A stretch of 42,697 nt of DNA from a virus, in the IMG/VR virus record IMGVR_UViG_3300025674_000092, positions 1-42,697 of that record; one strand, 5' to 3'. Positions within the stretch are counted from its first letter, which is position 1, and every line of letters begins with the position of its first letter. This document shows positions 28,629 through 37,138 of this stretch, piece after piece. The notes beneath the pieces were generated by a model. That model was not told where the DNA came from. It searched no databases and saw nothing but the letters and a program-made list of their open reading frames with translations. The translations under genes were made by a program, and so were the position numbers.

Positions 28629-30216
28629 AAAACACCCTACGGTTGTTATCGGTCCTCCAGGGACAGGTAAAACGACTTTTATTTTAGATAAAATAGAAGA
28701 ACACTTAGCTAATGATATTTCGATTGATGAGATAGCTTTCTTTTCTTTTTCAAATAAAGCTGTCGATGAAGCTAAACAAAGAGCTTCCGAGAAGTTTAAA
28801 ATTGCATCAAGTCAGTTAGAAAACTTTAGCACCCTACACTCTTTTGCTCTAAGACAAATGGGTCTTACCAGAGAGCATATAATGAGTAACAACGATTGGA
28901 GAAACATATCAAATGAACTTAGGATTAATATTAACGTTAGTAACGATGATGACATATTTTTCAACAATTATGATGACAAATACATTGATCTCATAGAAAA
29001 AGCAAAAAGAAGAGATATTCCTTTACGTGATTGTTGGGCTATGTTTGCTAAAGATATTATTTGGCATAAATTAGAGTATATCGATAAAGGATTAAAAGAA
29101 TATAAATCTGTTGGTTATGAACAGTTTACCAGTGGAACTAATGGATACTTAGTAAAAGATCAAGGACCAAAAGTAGATTTTACAGATTTAATTACGAACT
29201 ACGTGAATGGAAGTTTTTTTAAATCTTTTAAAGTAGTGTTCTTTGATGAGTCACAAGATATGTCGACGATTCAATGGAAAATGGCAGAAAAGATTTGGAG
29301 TAATTCTGAAAAATCTTATGTTGCTATGGACCCTAATCAAGCAATCTATACTTGGGCAGATGCAGATGTATCCAGAGCTCTTCAAGTTAAAGAAGAAGCT
29401 AAAAACTTAATTGTTTTAGATGAATCAAAAAGAGTTCCTAAAAAAGTTTGGGAGATTGTTAATCGAGTCGAAGAACAAATTGCATCCAGTAGAGATATTA
29501 AATGGTCTCCTGCTAATCGAGACGGTTCTGTTGAATTTATTCGAGGAATGTTTCATTTAAATATGGATGAAGGTTCTTGGTTGTTAATGGGTCGTACAAG
29601 AACAATTCGTGATGACATGGAAGAAGTAATGAGAAAGAAAAATGTTTTCTTTCGAGTCAAGTTGAAAGACAGTAAATATCGTTATTCAATTGGTACTAAA
29701 GAAAGAAATGCGATTTTAACTTGGAAAGATTTAATGAGGTCGGAGACTAATGAAGTTCCTATTCGTTTGATCGAAAACCTTTACAAGTGTTTGGGAAAAG
29801 AATTTGTTGCTCGAGGTAATAAAAAGCTTATTGCAGAACAACGAAAGAATTTTCCAGATAAGAAGTTATCTTTTAATAATTTAAAAGATGATTTCGGATT
29901 ACTAGCTGAGTTTGGTACGCCTTGGGCAGAAGTAATGACGACAATCAATACTGAAACTAAAGCGTATTTAGAAAACTTAGAAACAAGGGGTGAGAACTTA
30001 GCTCTAGAGCCACGTGTAACCTTATCGACTATTCATCAACAAAAAGGTGGTGAAGCAGATAATGTTGTTGTGTCTTTAGATATAGGAAAAATGGCTTATG
30101 AGGAATACAGGGTTAATCCTGTTAATGAGCATAGACTTTTCTATGTAGCGTTTTCAAGGGCTAAAGAAAACCTTTACATTATAACACCACAGTCTAGAGA
30201 GGCATATAGAATATGA
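28612..30216 (+). CDS. UvrD/Rep-like superfamily 1 helicase
   Basis: A 534-residue SF1 helicase with Walker A GPPGTGKT (14-21), motif Ia region FFSFSNKAVDEAK, and Walker B VVFFDESQD (208-216). Motif III is VAMDPNQAIYTWADA and the C-terminal VTLSTIHQQKGGEADNVVVS is motif V/VI-like, with YVAFSRAKENLYI near the end. It is shorter than UvrD, as usual in phages. It overlaps the ABC/GNAT gene by 17 bases and the polymerase start by four. It is expected to unwind the fork for the polymerase. Confidence 0.9.
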   Translation: MNLLDRKHPTVVIGPPGTGKTTFILDKIEEHLANDISIDEIAFFSFSNKAVDEAKQRASEKFKIASSQLENFSTLHSFALRQMGLTREHIMSNNDWRNISNELRININVSNDDDIFFNNYDDKYIDLIEKAKRRDIPLRDCWAMFAKDIIWHKLEYIDKGLKEYKSVGYEQFTSGTNGYLVKDQGPKVDFTDLITNYVNGSFFKSFKVVFFDESQDMSTIQWKMAEKIWSNSEKSYVAMDPNQAIYTWADADVSRALQVKEEAKNLIVLDESKRVPKKVWEIVNRVEEQIASSRDIKWSPANRDGSVEFIRGMFHLNMDEGSWLLMGRTRTIRDDMEEVMRKKNVFFRVKLKDSKYRYSIGTKERNAILTWKDLMRSETNEVPIRLIENLYKCLGKEFVARGNKKLIAEQRKNFPDKKLSFNNLKDDFGLLAEFGTPWAEVMTTINTETKAYLENLETRGENLALEPRVTLSTIHQQKGGEADNVVVSLDIGKMAYEEYRVNPVNEHRLFYVAFSRAKENLYIITPQSREAYRI

Positions 30217-32093
30217 GTAAACAAATAGGTATGTTTAAACCTAAATCAGAATGGGTTCCACCAATGGATTTCCCAAACATTAAAGATGCAGATAAAATTG
30301 CAATTGACTTAGAAACAAAAGATCCGAACATCATGGATAAAGGTCCAGGGTGGGCGACCAATGACGGAGAAATTATTGGTGTGGCAATCGCTGTCGACGG
30401 TTGGAAAGGATATTATCCTATTCGACATGAAACAGGATTTAACCACGATCCACGAGTCGTGTTTAACTGGCTAAATGAAATGCTCTCTGGAGAAGGAGAG
30501 AAAATAGCCCATAACGCCACCTATGACTTTGGTTGGTTAGAAGCTGAAGGTGTTAAGTGGAATGGTCGTATTATTGATACGATGATCGCGGCTCCTTTGA
30601 TTAATGAAAACAAATATAGCTATTCACTGAACGCAGTGGCAAAAGAATATTTAGCTGAAAGTAAAAATGAATTTCTTTTAAATGAAACTGCTGCTCAATG
30701 GGGTGTTAATCCTAAAAGTGAGATGTTTAAAATACCTTCTCAATATGTAGGTGAGTATGCTGAACAAGATGCTGTTCTTTGTTTAAAGCTATGGGACCGA
30801 CTAAAACCTGAAATTACTCAACAAGACTTACAAACTGTTTTTGATTTAGAAACAGATTTAATTCCTATTCTCATGAAGATGAGAAAGAAAGGCGTGAGAG
30901 TTGATTTAGAAAAATTAAAGAAAGCAGAGAAATCTTTTATTAAAAGAGAAAATGAACTGTTAGATTTTGTTTTTAAAGAAACTAATTTGAAGTGTGATAT
31001 TTGGGCTGCTCGTTCTATTGCGACGGTCTTTGATCAATGTAAAATTGATTATCCAAAAACAGATAAGGGTAATCCTAGTTTTACTAAAAACTTCTTAGAG
31101 TTTCATCCTCACCCTGTTCCTAAAGCAATTGTTCAGGCCAGAAACTTCAACAAGGCACGGACCACGTTCCTCCATACGATTGAAAAGTATCAGCATAACG
31201 GAAGAATTCATGCGAATATTAATCAGTTACGAACAGAAAACGGTGGTACGCTGACAGGTCGATTTAGTTATTCTAATCCTAACCTTCAGCAAATCCCTGC
31301 TAAAGATGACGCTGAGTCCGATATTAAAATCGGTTCTTTGGTTCGAGGATTATTCTTACCTGAAGAAGGAGAGAAGTGGGGTTCTTTTGACTACTCTCAG
31401 CAAGAGCCACGACTCGTGAGCCACTATGCGAACATCGTGAAGCTTGAAGGTGCTGAAAAGATTGTCAAAGCTTATAACGAAGACAAAGAAACAGACTTCC
31501 ACACAATCATGGCTGAGATTGGAAACATACCTCGTAAGAGCGCTAAAACCATAAATTTAGGGCTATTTTACGGTATGGGTGTAGGCAAACTATCTGATCA
31601 ATTAGGTATTGATCCAGAAGAAGGAAAGTCTTTGATTAAACAATATAATGAAAGAGTTCCTTTTGTTCGACAGTTAGCTGACGCAGTTTCCGATCATGCA
31701 AATAAAAGAGGTGCTGTTAAAACTTTCTTAGGTCGAAGATGTCGTTTTGAATTATGGGAACCTAAAGCATTTGGGTCTTATAAAGCATATCCTTTGGATA
31801 GAGCGAAAGAAGAGTATGGCGAATACACTCCTTTAAAAAGATCAGGGACCTATAAAGCTTTAAATCGATTAATTCAAGGATCAGCTGCTGACCAAACAAA
31901 GAAAGCAATGATTGACTTGGATAAAGAAGGTATTACTCCAATGATTCAAATTCACGATGAATTAGCGATCAGTATTAAAGATGATCCAGAAACAAAAAGA
32001 AAAATCATTGATATTATGGAGAATACGATAGAAATGAGTGTTCCGTCTAAGGTTGACGTCGCTATTGGTAATAATTGGGGAGAAGCAAAATGA
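30213..32093 (+). CDS. polA: DNA polymerase I (family A) with 3'-5' exonuclease
   Basis: A 626-residue replicative polymerase. The DnaQ-like exonuclease shows Exo I IDLET (D32, E34), Exo II HNATYDFGW (D105) and Exo III EYAEQDA (D186). Polymerase motif A is GSFDYSQQEPR (D393), motif B is RKSAKTINLGLFYG (R441, K445, Y453) and motif C is IHDELA (D582). The residue equivalent to E. coli Phe762 is Leu449. There is no 5'-3' exonuclease domain, as in phage enzymes. It shares ATGA with the DUF3310 gene. Confidence 0.95.
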   Translation: MSKQIGMFKPKSEWVPPMDFPNIKDADKIAIDLETKDPNIMDKGPGWATNDGEIIGVAIAVDGWKGYYPIRHETGFNHDPRVVFNWLNEMLSGEGEKIAHNATYDFGWLEAEGVKWNGRIIDTMIAAPLINENKYSYSLNAVAKEYLAESKNEFLLNETAAQWGVNPKSEMFKIPSQYVGEYAEQDAVLCLKLWDRLKPEITQQDLQTVFDLETDLIPILMKMRKKGVRVDLEKLKKAEKSFIKRENELLDFVFKETNLKCDIWAARSIATVFDQCKIDYPKTDKGNPSFTKNFLEFHPHPVPKAIVQARNFNKARTTFLHTIEKYQHNGRIHANINQLRTENGGTLTGRFSYSNPNLQQIPAKDDAESDIKIGSLVRGLFLPEEGEKWGSFDYSQQEPRLVSHYANIVKLEGAEKIVKAYNEDKETDFHTIMAEIGNIPRKSAKTINLGLFYGMGVGKLSDQLGIDPEEGKSLIKQYNERVPFVRQLADAVSDHANKRGAVKTFLGRRCRFELWEPKAFGSYKAYPLDRAKEEYGEYTPLKRSGTYKALNRLIQGSAADQTKKAMIDLDKEGITPMIQIHDELAISIKDDPETKRKIIDIMENTIEMSVPSKVDVAIGNNWGEAK

Positions 32094-32314
32094 GTGATAA
32101 AATTAATCCTAACTATTATAAAAATAAAACTATTGAAACAATCGATGCGATTGAATCTCAATTAACAAAGGATGAGTTTATTGGGTATTTGAAAGGTCAG
32201 ATATGGAAATATCTGGCCAGACATCGTGAAAAGAATGGTATCGAAGATATCAGGAAAGCTCAATGGTATTTGAATAAGTTAGAAAAGATGCTGTCAGTTG
32301 ACGGAGTGGCTTAA
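32090..32314 (+). CDS. DUF3310 family protein
   Basis: A 74-residue protein, MSDKINPNYYKNKTIETIDA at the start and WKYLARHREKNGIEDIRKAQ later, matching the small DUF3310 family found near phage nucleotide metabolism and replication genes; sometimes described as nucleotide-kinase-like, without proof. The ATG at 32090 overlaps the polymerase stop (ATGA), which is a better start than an in-frame ATG 15 bases upstream. Confidence 0.85.
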   Translation: MSDKINPNYYKNKTIETIDAIESQLTKDEFIGYLKGQIWKYLARHREKNGIEDIRKAQWYLNKLEKMLSVDGVA

Positions 32315-32317
32315 AAA

Positions 32318-32431
32318 GAACGATAACGACTGTTAATAAATTATAATGTTTTTGCAAGGGCCACTAAATCTAAAAACTTTTTGCAACATACATCAAAGTT
32401 ACCTTCCTTGTATATTGTGTCGTTATCATTC
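32318..32431 (+). ncRNA. Structured RNA after the replication operon
   Basis: GAACGATAACGAC (32318-32330) pairs with GTCGTTATCATTC (32419-32431) over 13 positions with one mismatch. Inside, CAAGG pairs with CCTTG and, further in, AACTTT pairs with AAAGTT, making one long nested fold. There is no T-run after it, so it is not a plain terminator. It could stabilise the 3' end of the replication message or be a small RNA. Confidence 0.55.
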
Positions 32432-32481
32432 TAACTATTAATTTATCATATCTATTGTGCGAAAACAACAATTCTCTTTTT

Positions 32482-32505
32482 TTAAGATGTGGATAAAACA
32501 TCTAT
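32482..32505 (+). promoter_or_regulatory. Hairpin with DnaA-box-like loop before a small gene
   Basis: AGATGT and ACATCT flank GGATAAA just before the ribosome binding site ACAAGGAG. The stem and loop together spell TGTGGATAA, a perfect DnaA box word. A single copy is not enough to call an origin. Confidence 0.35.
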
Positions 32506-32523
32506 CACAAGGAGAAAATAAAA

Positions 32524-32703
32524 ATGTTTAATTTAACAAAAAGATCAATGGATCACTTTTTAAACTTCTTTAAAGTAAAGGAAGACAAAGACGAAACCAT
32601 TAAACAATTCTGTCAAGCAGAATACAAAAATGATTGGTATGCAGCTTATATGACCTTTAAACAAGAAGGTCGCTTTCCAAACTTTATTAGAAGAACTCTC
32701 TAG
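32524..32703 (+). CDS. 59-residue basic protein, unknown
   Basis: MFNLTKRSMDHFLNFFKVKE starts it and GRFPNFIRRTL ends it. AAGGAGAAAAT is upstream of the ATG. It converges with the lysozyme gene, and the two stop codons share the same CTAG. The aromatic, basic composition suggests binding to nucleic acid or membrane, but no family was recognised. Confidence 0.65.
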   Translation: MFNLTKRSMDHFLNFFKVKEDKDETIKQFCQAEYKNDWYAAYMTFKQEGRFPNFIRRTL

Positions 32704-33155
32704 GTATTAGCTACAATTTCAGCAAGGGATTCGCAGCGCTTCGGTGTCTGTGAATGCCACCTGGAGTTTTTCATTTCCAGTGAAGCTGTTTTCCAATCCT
32801 TCACTCTCATCGCTTTCCACATCTTCTTAAAATTTCTAACACCTTGAATTCCCAATTGAAAAACCATTTCCACGATCACTTCACCAATATGTTGAGGTAG
32901 TTCAAGTCCGACTCCAATACATTCTTCAACTAATAAGTCAGCGCCTGCCGCGGCTCTGTTAATATCGATATCAAATAACTCATCTATTTCTTCTCTAGAA
33001 ATCTTTTTTCCTTCTGGAAATCTATCTCTCTCATGTGGCTGTATCAAATGGCCGATGCCCACAGTGGCTTTTCCTAATGAATCTAAATATAATTCGTCGA
33101 CAATTCCTTCATGGGCGATAACCCTAGCTCGAAGTTCTTTTGTAATTTTTATCAT
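32700..33155 (-). CDS. T4-type lysozyme (GH24 endolysin)
   Basis: A 151-residue peptidoglycan muramidase. The catalytic triad of T4 lysozyme is kept with the same spacing: E16 in AHEG, D25 in YLDSLG and T31 in KATVGIGH, where T4 has E11, D20 and T26. A C-terminal FKKMWKAMRVKDWKTASLEM region with WHSQTPKR also matches. No signal sequence or anchor is seen, so a holin is needed. Its start overlaps the stop of a 29-residue peptide (ATGA). Confidence 0.92.
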   Translation of the reverse strand: MIKITKELRARVIAHEGIVDELYLDSLGKATVGIGHLIQPHERDRFPEGKKISREEIDELFDIDINRAAAGADLLVEECIGVGLELPQHIGEVIVEMVFQLGIQGVRNFKKMWKAMRVKDWKTASLEMKNSRWHSQTPKRCESLAEIVANT

Positions 33156-33241
33156 GATGCACCTATTCCCCAGTGTTCTTCGTGGGGATCTTTCTCTACC
33201 TTTCTTTTAAATATATTTATAATAAATTGAATTAATTTCAT
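33152..33241 (-). CDS. 29-residue peptide coupled to lysozyme
   Basis: MKLIQFIINIFKRKVEKDPH is followed by EEHWGIGAS. The first 12 residues form a short amphipathic, hydrophobic helix. It begins directly after the stop of the upstream gene (TAA then ATG) and its stop overlaps the lysozyme start. That coupling makes it likely to be translated. A lysis-control or membrane-targeting role is possible. Confidence 0.55.
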   Translation of the reverse strand: MKLIQFIINIFKRKVEKDPHEEHWGIGAS

Positions 33242-34540
33242 TTATTTAAGTTTATAACCTAAACCAGCGTATTTGTCTACACTTCCTCCGTATTTTGCAA
33301 AAATTCCTGTTGGTTGAGTTATTGTTCCTTCTTTAATTCCTTGAATATCTTCTAGGGTTAATTCAGGACTTAATTGAAATATATCTCTCATATCATAGAT
33401 TGATTGAGGATCCATTCCTTTAAGTTGTCTCATTTTATTTATTCGATCTATGTCTTGTTGAGAAGCATCTGCATAATAATATTGTTGACCTGTTGGTAAT
33501 GATTGAAGTCTATTCTGATAATAATAATTATCTTGTTGCTCTAAATAACTTGGTGGTCTTCTTTTACTCATCAAATCATTTGAAATAGGAACTTCATACC
33601 CCTGACTATTTAGAAAAATATTACCTAAAGTATTGTTAGGTTGGTAGTACTCAGGAATAATAGGAGCAACACCCACATTAGAGTAACCCTCAGGAAGATA
33701 TCCTGGTTGATAAGTATCTGGGTTGAATGAGCTAATATTATTGTAAGGAAGATCGGTAGTACTTCTTAAAAAAGGTAAAGGAACACCTGTATTGGTTATA
33801 CCAAAGATTGATTGGTCACTCTCATTTCCAATGTTTCTATTTAAATCCATAGAGGGAAGTGTCTCTGTTTCAATCGAGGCAGGTGTTAAATCAATTACAG
33901 GTTGATTGGTAGTAGTTGTAATAGTACTCCCTCCACCGTAATTCACGGTCGGCTGACCGCTGAAAGCTGATCTCAAATTATCGTAAAGACCACCAACAGT
34001 TTCTATTCCCTGTTGAGTTCCACTTTTAAATCTATCATATAAACCTTTAGCAAGTCCCATAAGTCCAAATTCTCCAGACATTGCTTTATTGGCAAGTAAT
34101 GGAAATAATCCTTGTCGACGAACAATTTGTCCTCCTGTTGTAGTCGGAATACCACCAGCATTAGGATCATAAGAAAGAGTGTTGTACCCTGAGAATAATC
34201 CTCTACCGATATCACCCATTAATTGTTTAAAAGTTGGTGCTTGAGCAGTGAAGAATCTTTCTTCTCCTGTTACTGGATCTTTATAGTAAGTGGAAGCTAA
34301 AGGAGTTCCTACTTTATTTACTTCGTCTCCATAAGATGCTCTGAAGGTCGGTGGTCTATCTGGGTATTTAACGTCATATTGTTTATATTGCTTAGCTAAA
34401 TCACTAAATTTTTTATCGCTACCAATACTTTCTGCAAACCTAGTAGCCTTACTTATGTCGCTAATGGCTTTCTTACTAAGGCTTTTACCTTTTCCACCTT
34501 TAGCTTTATTTTTAAATCCTTTGGGAGCTTTCCTAACCAT
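33242..34540 (-). CDS. Large unknown virion-region protein
   Basis: A 432-residue protein with a basic N-terminus (about 1-45, many Lys), then a long region rich in Pro, Tyr, Asn and Gln with low complexity. It ends FAKYGGSVDKYAGLGYKLK, a C-terminal tag-like segment related to tails of neighbouring proteins. No domain was recognised. It shares one base with the upstream 865-residue gene. A virion or tail role is inferred from position. Confidence 0.65.
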   Translation of the reverse strand: MVRKAPKGFKNKAKGGKGKSLSKKAISDISKATRFAESIGSDKKFSDLAKQYKQYDVKYPDRPPTFRASYGDEVNKVGTPLASTYYKDPVTGEERFFTAQAPTFKQLMGDIGRGLFSGYNTLSYDPNAGGIPTTTGGQIVRRQGLFPLLANKAMSGEFGLMGLAKGLYDRFKSGTQQGIETVGGLYDNLRSAFSGQPTVNYGGGSTITTTTNQPVIDLTPASIETETLPSMDLNRNIGNESDQSIFGITNTGVPLPFLRSTTDLPYNNISSFNPDTYQPGYLPEGYSNVGVAPIIPEYYQPNNTLGNIFLNSQGYEVPISNDLMSKRRPPSYLEQQDNYYYQNRLQSLPTGQQYYYADASQQDIDRINKMRQLKGMDPQSIYDMRDIFQLSPELTLEDIQGIKEGTITQPTGIFAKYGGSVDKYAGLGYKLK

Positions 34541-37137
34541 TATGCTACCACCTGTGGTTTTTTAAATTTTTTTGACTCATAGAGATCGACTATACCACCT
34601 TCAGCAGCATTGAACAAGGGTAGGCCTACGGATTCTAAGCCTGCCATTATTTGTGGATTTATTCCACCCATTTGTCCTCCTCCGATTGAAGCTACATCTA
34701 TTTTAGGTATCTCAATAGGAGCAATAACGTCAATACCTGTATCACCTCTACTAACCTGAGGCTCTGAAAAGGTGACCGTGCCTCCTGAAGGAACTGGAAG
34801 AGAAGGTAGTGAATCTTTAGTGCTATCTTCTATGTTTTTTAATTCTTCTAAAAATATGTTTTGATCCTCAGGTGTTTTAAAATTATCTGTTTGTTGAATA
34901 ATTTCATCAAGAACATCTGGTTCTTTCGTAGTATCTTTTTCAAATAATTGAATATTATCTAACAAACTTTTAATTTTTGATTTTGCATTTTCAACATTAA
35001 CTGGATCAAGACTTGGATCCAGTGCTCTTAATTCAGTGTTTAAAGCTGTATCTTTTGCTCTTTGTTCTAGTTCCCCCATTGCTGCTCTAAAAAATTGAGT
35101 CCAAGCAGTTTTTCTTTTTATAGCCGGTAAGGTTGAATCAAAACCTTGAATCGCGAATTTTAAAGTATCTGGACTTGTTAAAAAATTAGAAAAGTTTCTA
35201 ACACCAATAACAGAACCAACTATACCTAAGGGACCACCTAAGACGTATTTAAATATATTAGCTATAGGGTTATTAGTAATTGCTCTCGCACCACCCATAC
35301 CACCAATAGCAATACTTCTTCTTAAGAATGTTCCTGTTGCTGGAATATTAATATTTTGTTGTCTTGTTAGCATATCTAAAATATCACTGACATAGTTTGC
35401 AGGTAGTCTTTGAGACTCTGGTAATGATTCATTCATTATATCTATGAGTTGATTGAAAGCTTTTCCTCTTGATTTTTTACCAGTTCCACCCAAACCTAAT
35501 AGAGTCATTAATTTACCTGTATCTAAAACATCGGTACCTGATTCTTTAATGTTTCTCGTAGAAGCAGCCACAGCGTCATCAAACCAAGTTTTTACTAATT
35601 CACCTGCTATTTTTTTATCACCACCAGTAATTTTTAATAAATCATCGACTGCTGAAGGAGTCATTCTTCGAAGCAAGGGTGCTACTAATTCATCTACATA
35701 TTTTTTTGATTCACCTTTAAATTTACCACTTAAAGCTGTAAAAATATCATCAACACTTTCAATTTGATTAGCCACAACTCTTTCAAAAGGCTCTCTTGCT
35801 GTTGTGTATATTTGTCTAAAATCTTTTATCTGTTGAATATAGCTTCTAATTATACCTTGCTCTTCTTTTGGAAAGTTCTTTAAAAATTCTTCAGCACTTG
35901 CATCATCTAAAAGACTTCTCATCTGAGTAAAAGATTCACCTAAAGTTGCTTTGTTTGTTCCTGGTTTACCTTTGGAAGATGTTACAGCATTTTCTAGTTG
36001 TTCCATTATGGTTTTCCAACCAGAGTAATTTATCTTTGCGTTTTGAGGATATATCTTTAAAAATCTTTGAGCAAAATTGTAAAATTCGTTGTAACCTGGA
36101 TCAGTTGTTTTCGTTACTCCCTTACCGTATTGTTTTTCAAAATTAGTAATATATTCCTCTAAAAAACCTCTCATCTTATTGACAGGAATAACTTTTCCTT
36201 TATTAGGAACAGCTTTTTCTGCTTGAACTATTTCATCAGAAAGATTTTTCATAGTCTTTTTAAAAGTGTTGTAAGCTTTGTTTGATTGTTCAAAAATCTT
36301 TCTTGCAAGAGTATCTTCATCCAAACCTTGTCCCATTTTTTTAGAAAAGTCTCCCAATAAATTAAATAATTCTGTTGATCGCTCTGCTGTCACACCTTTT
36401 AATTTAGAGCCTAAAAGTGGTATTTGAGCAAAACCAGTTCTTGCAAGATTAATAAATTTACCAACTCCTGTTGCTGTGTCTAAATCACCAATAGTAAAAG
36501 CTAGTCGATCGCCTAAATATTCTTTTGATTTATTAAACGCTTCTACCAATTCAGGATTAGCTTTCACTCCTTTAGATAAATAGAGTCTAAAAGATTGAAT
36601 TGCGGATTCAGCCATAGGACCTACGGTGGCCCAAGTTAAACTTCTTTTAAAATCATCAGGTAATACTTCTAATTGTTCCCAAAAACTAACTTCTTCCCCT
36701 GTAGAGTTTTTTTGAATTAAATCAAAAGCTTGAGCACCTACTGTGGCTCCCAAGGCATCGTATAAAATTAAAGATAATATTTTTCCTGGAACAGTAGGAA
36801 CATAAGGTAAGGCTCTTAGTGTTAACGCTTTTGTTCCTTGAGCCAAGCCAGCAATACCACCCACAGCTTCAAAAGTTTCTCTATTAAGACCAAATCTTTC
36901 CAGTCCTTCTCTTTGAGAAAATATTTGTTCTAAACTATCAGGATCTAATAATCCTCCTTCATAAGATTTAGGGTCAAAAGCTAGGTTTTTTCCAGTGAAA
37001 GGTTTTATTAAATCATACGCTAGTGAAAAAATATTTGGAGTTTTTGCTTTTCCATACTTTTCTTTTAACTCAGTAGCTCTCTCTTCGCCTTTGCTTTTAA
37101 GAGCTTCGACTTCTTCTAAGAAAACATTCTCAGCCAT
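34540..37137 (-). CDS. Large putative ejection/internal virion protein
   Basis: An 865-residue protein, mostly helical with some hydrophobic stretches (about 110-145, ALPYVPTVPGKILSLILYDA, and about 655-690, with GIVGSVIGVRNFSNFL). It contains no enzyme motif I can see. Its C-terminus reads NAAEGGIVDLYESKKFKK, a motif shared with its neighbours. Size, helical content and place before the lysozyme gene resemble podovirus internal core or DNA-ejection proteins. That role is inference. Confidence 0.65.
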   Translation of the reverse strand: MAENVFLEEVEALKSKGEERATELKEKYGKAKTPNIFSLAYDLIKPFTGKNLAFDPKSYEGGLLDPDSLEQIFSQREGLERFGLNRETFEAVGGIAGLAQGTKALTLRALPYVPTVPGKILSLILYDALGATVGAQAFDLIQKNSTGEEVSFWEQLEVLPDDFKRSLTWATVGPMAESAIQSFRLYLSKGVKANPELVEAFNKSKEYLGDRLAFTIGDLDTATGVGKFINLARTGFAQIPLLGSKLKGVTAERSTELFNLLGDFSKKMGQGLDEDTLARKIFEQSNKAYNTFKKTMKNLSDEIVQAEKAVPNKGKVIPVNKMRGFLEEYITNFEKQYGKGVTKTTDPGYNEFYNFAQRFLKIYPQNAKINYSGWKTIMEQLENAVTSSKGKPGTNKATLGESFTQMRSLLDDASAEEFLKNFPKEEQGIIRSYIQQIKDFRQIYTTAREPFERVVANQIESVDDIFTALSGKFKGESKKYVDELVAPLLRRMTPSAVDDLLKITGGDKKIAGELVKTWFDDAVAASTRNIKESGTDVLDTGKLMTLLGLGGTGKKSRGKAFNQLIDIMNESLPESQRLPANYVSDILDMLTRQQNINIPATGTFLRRSIAIGGMGGARAITNNPIANIFKYVLGGPLGIVGSVIGVRNFSNFLTSPDTLKFAIQGFDSTLPAIKRKTAWTQFFRAAMGELEQRAKDTALNTELRALDPSLDPVNVENAKSKIKSLLDNIQLFEKDTTKEPDVLDEIIQQTDNFKTPEDQNIFLEELKNIEDSTKDSLPSLPVPSGGTVTFSEPQVSRGDTGIDVIAPIEIPKIDVASIGGGQMGGINPQIMAGLESVGLPLFNAAEGGIVDLYESKKFKKPQVVA

Positions 37138-37138
37138 G

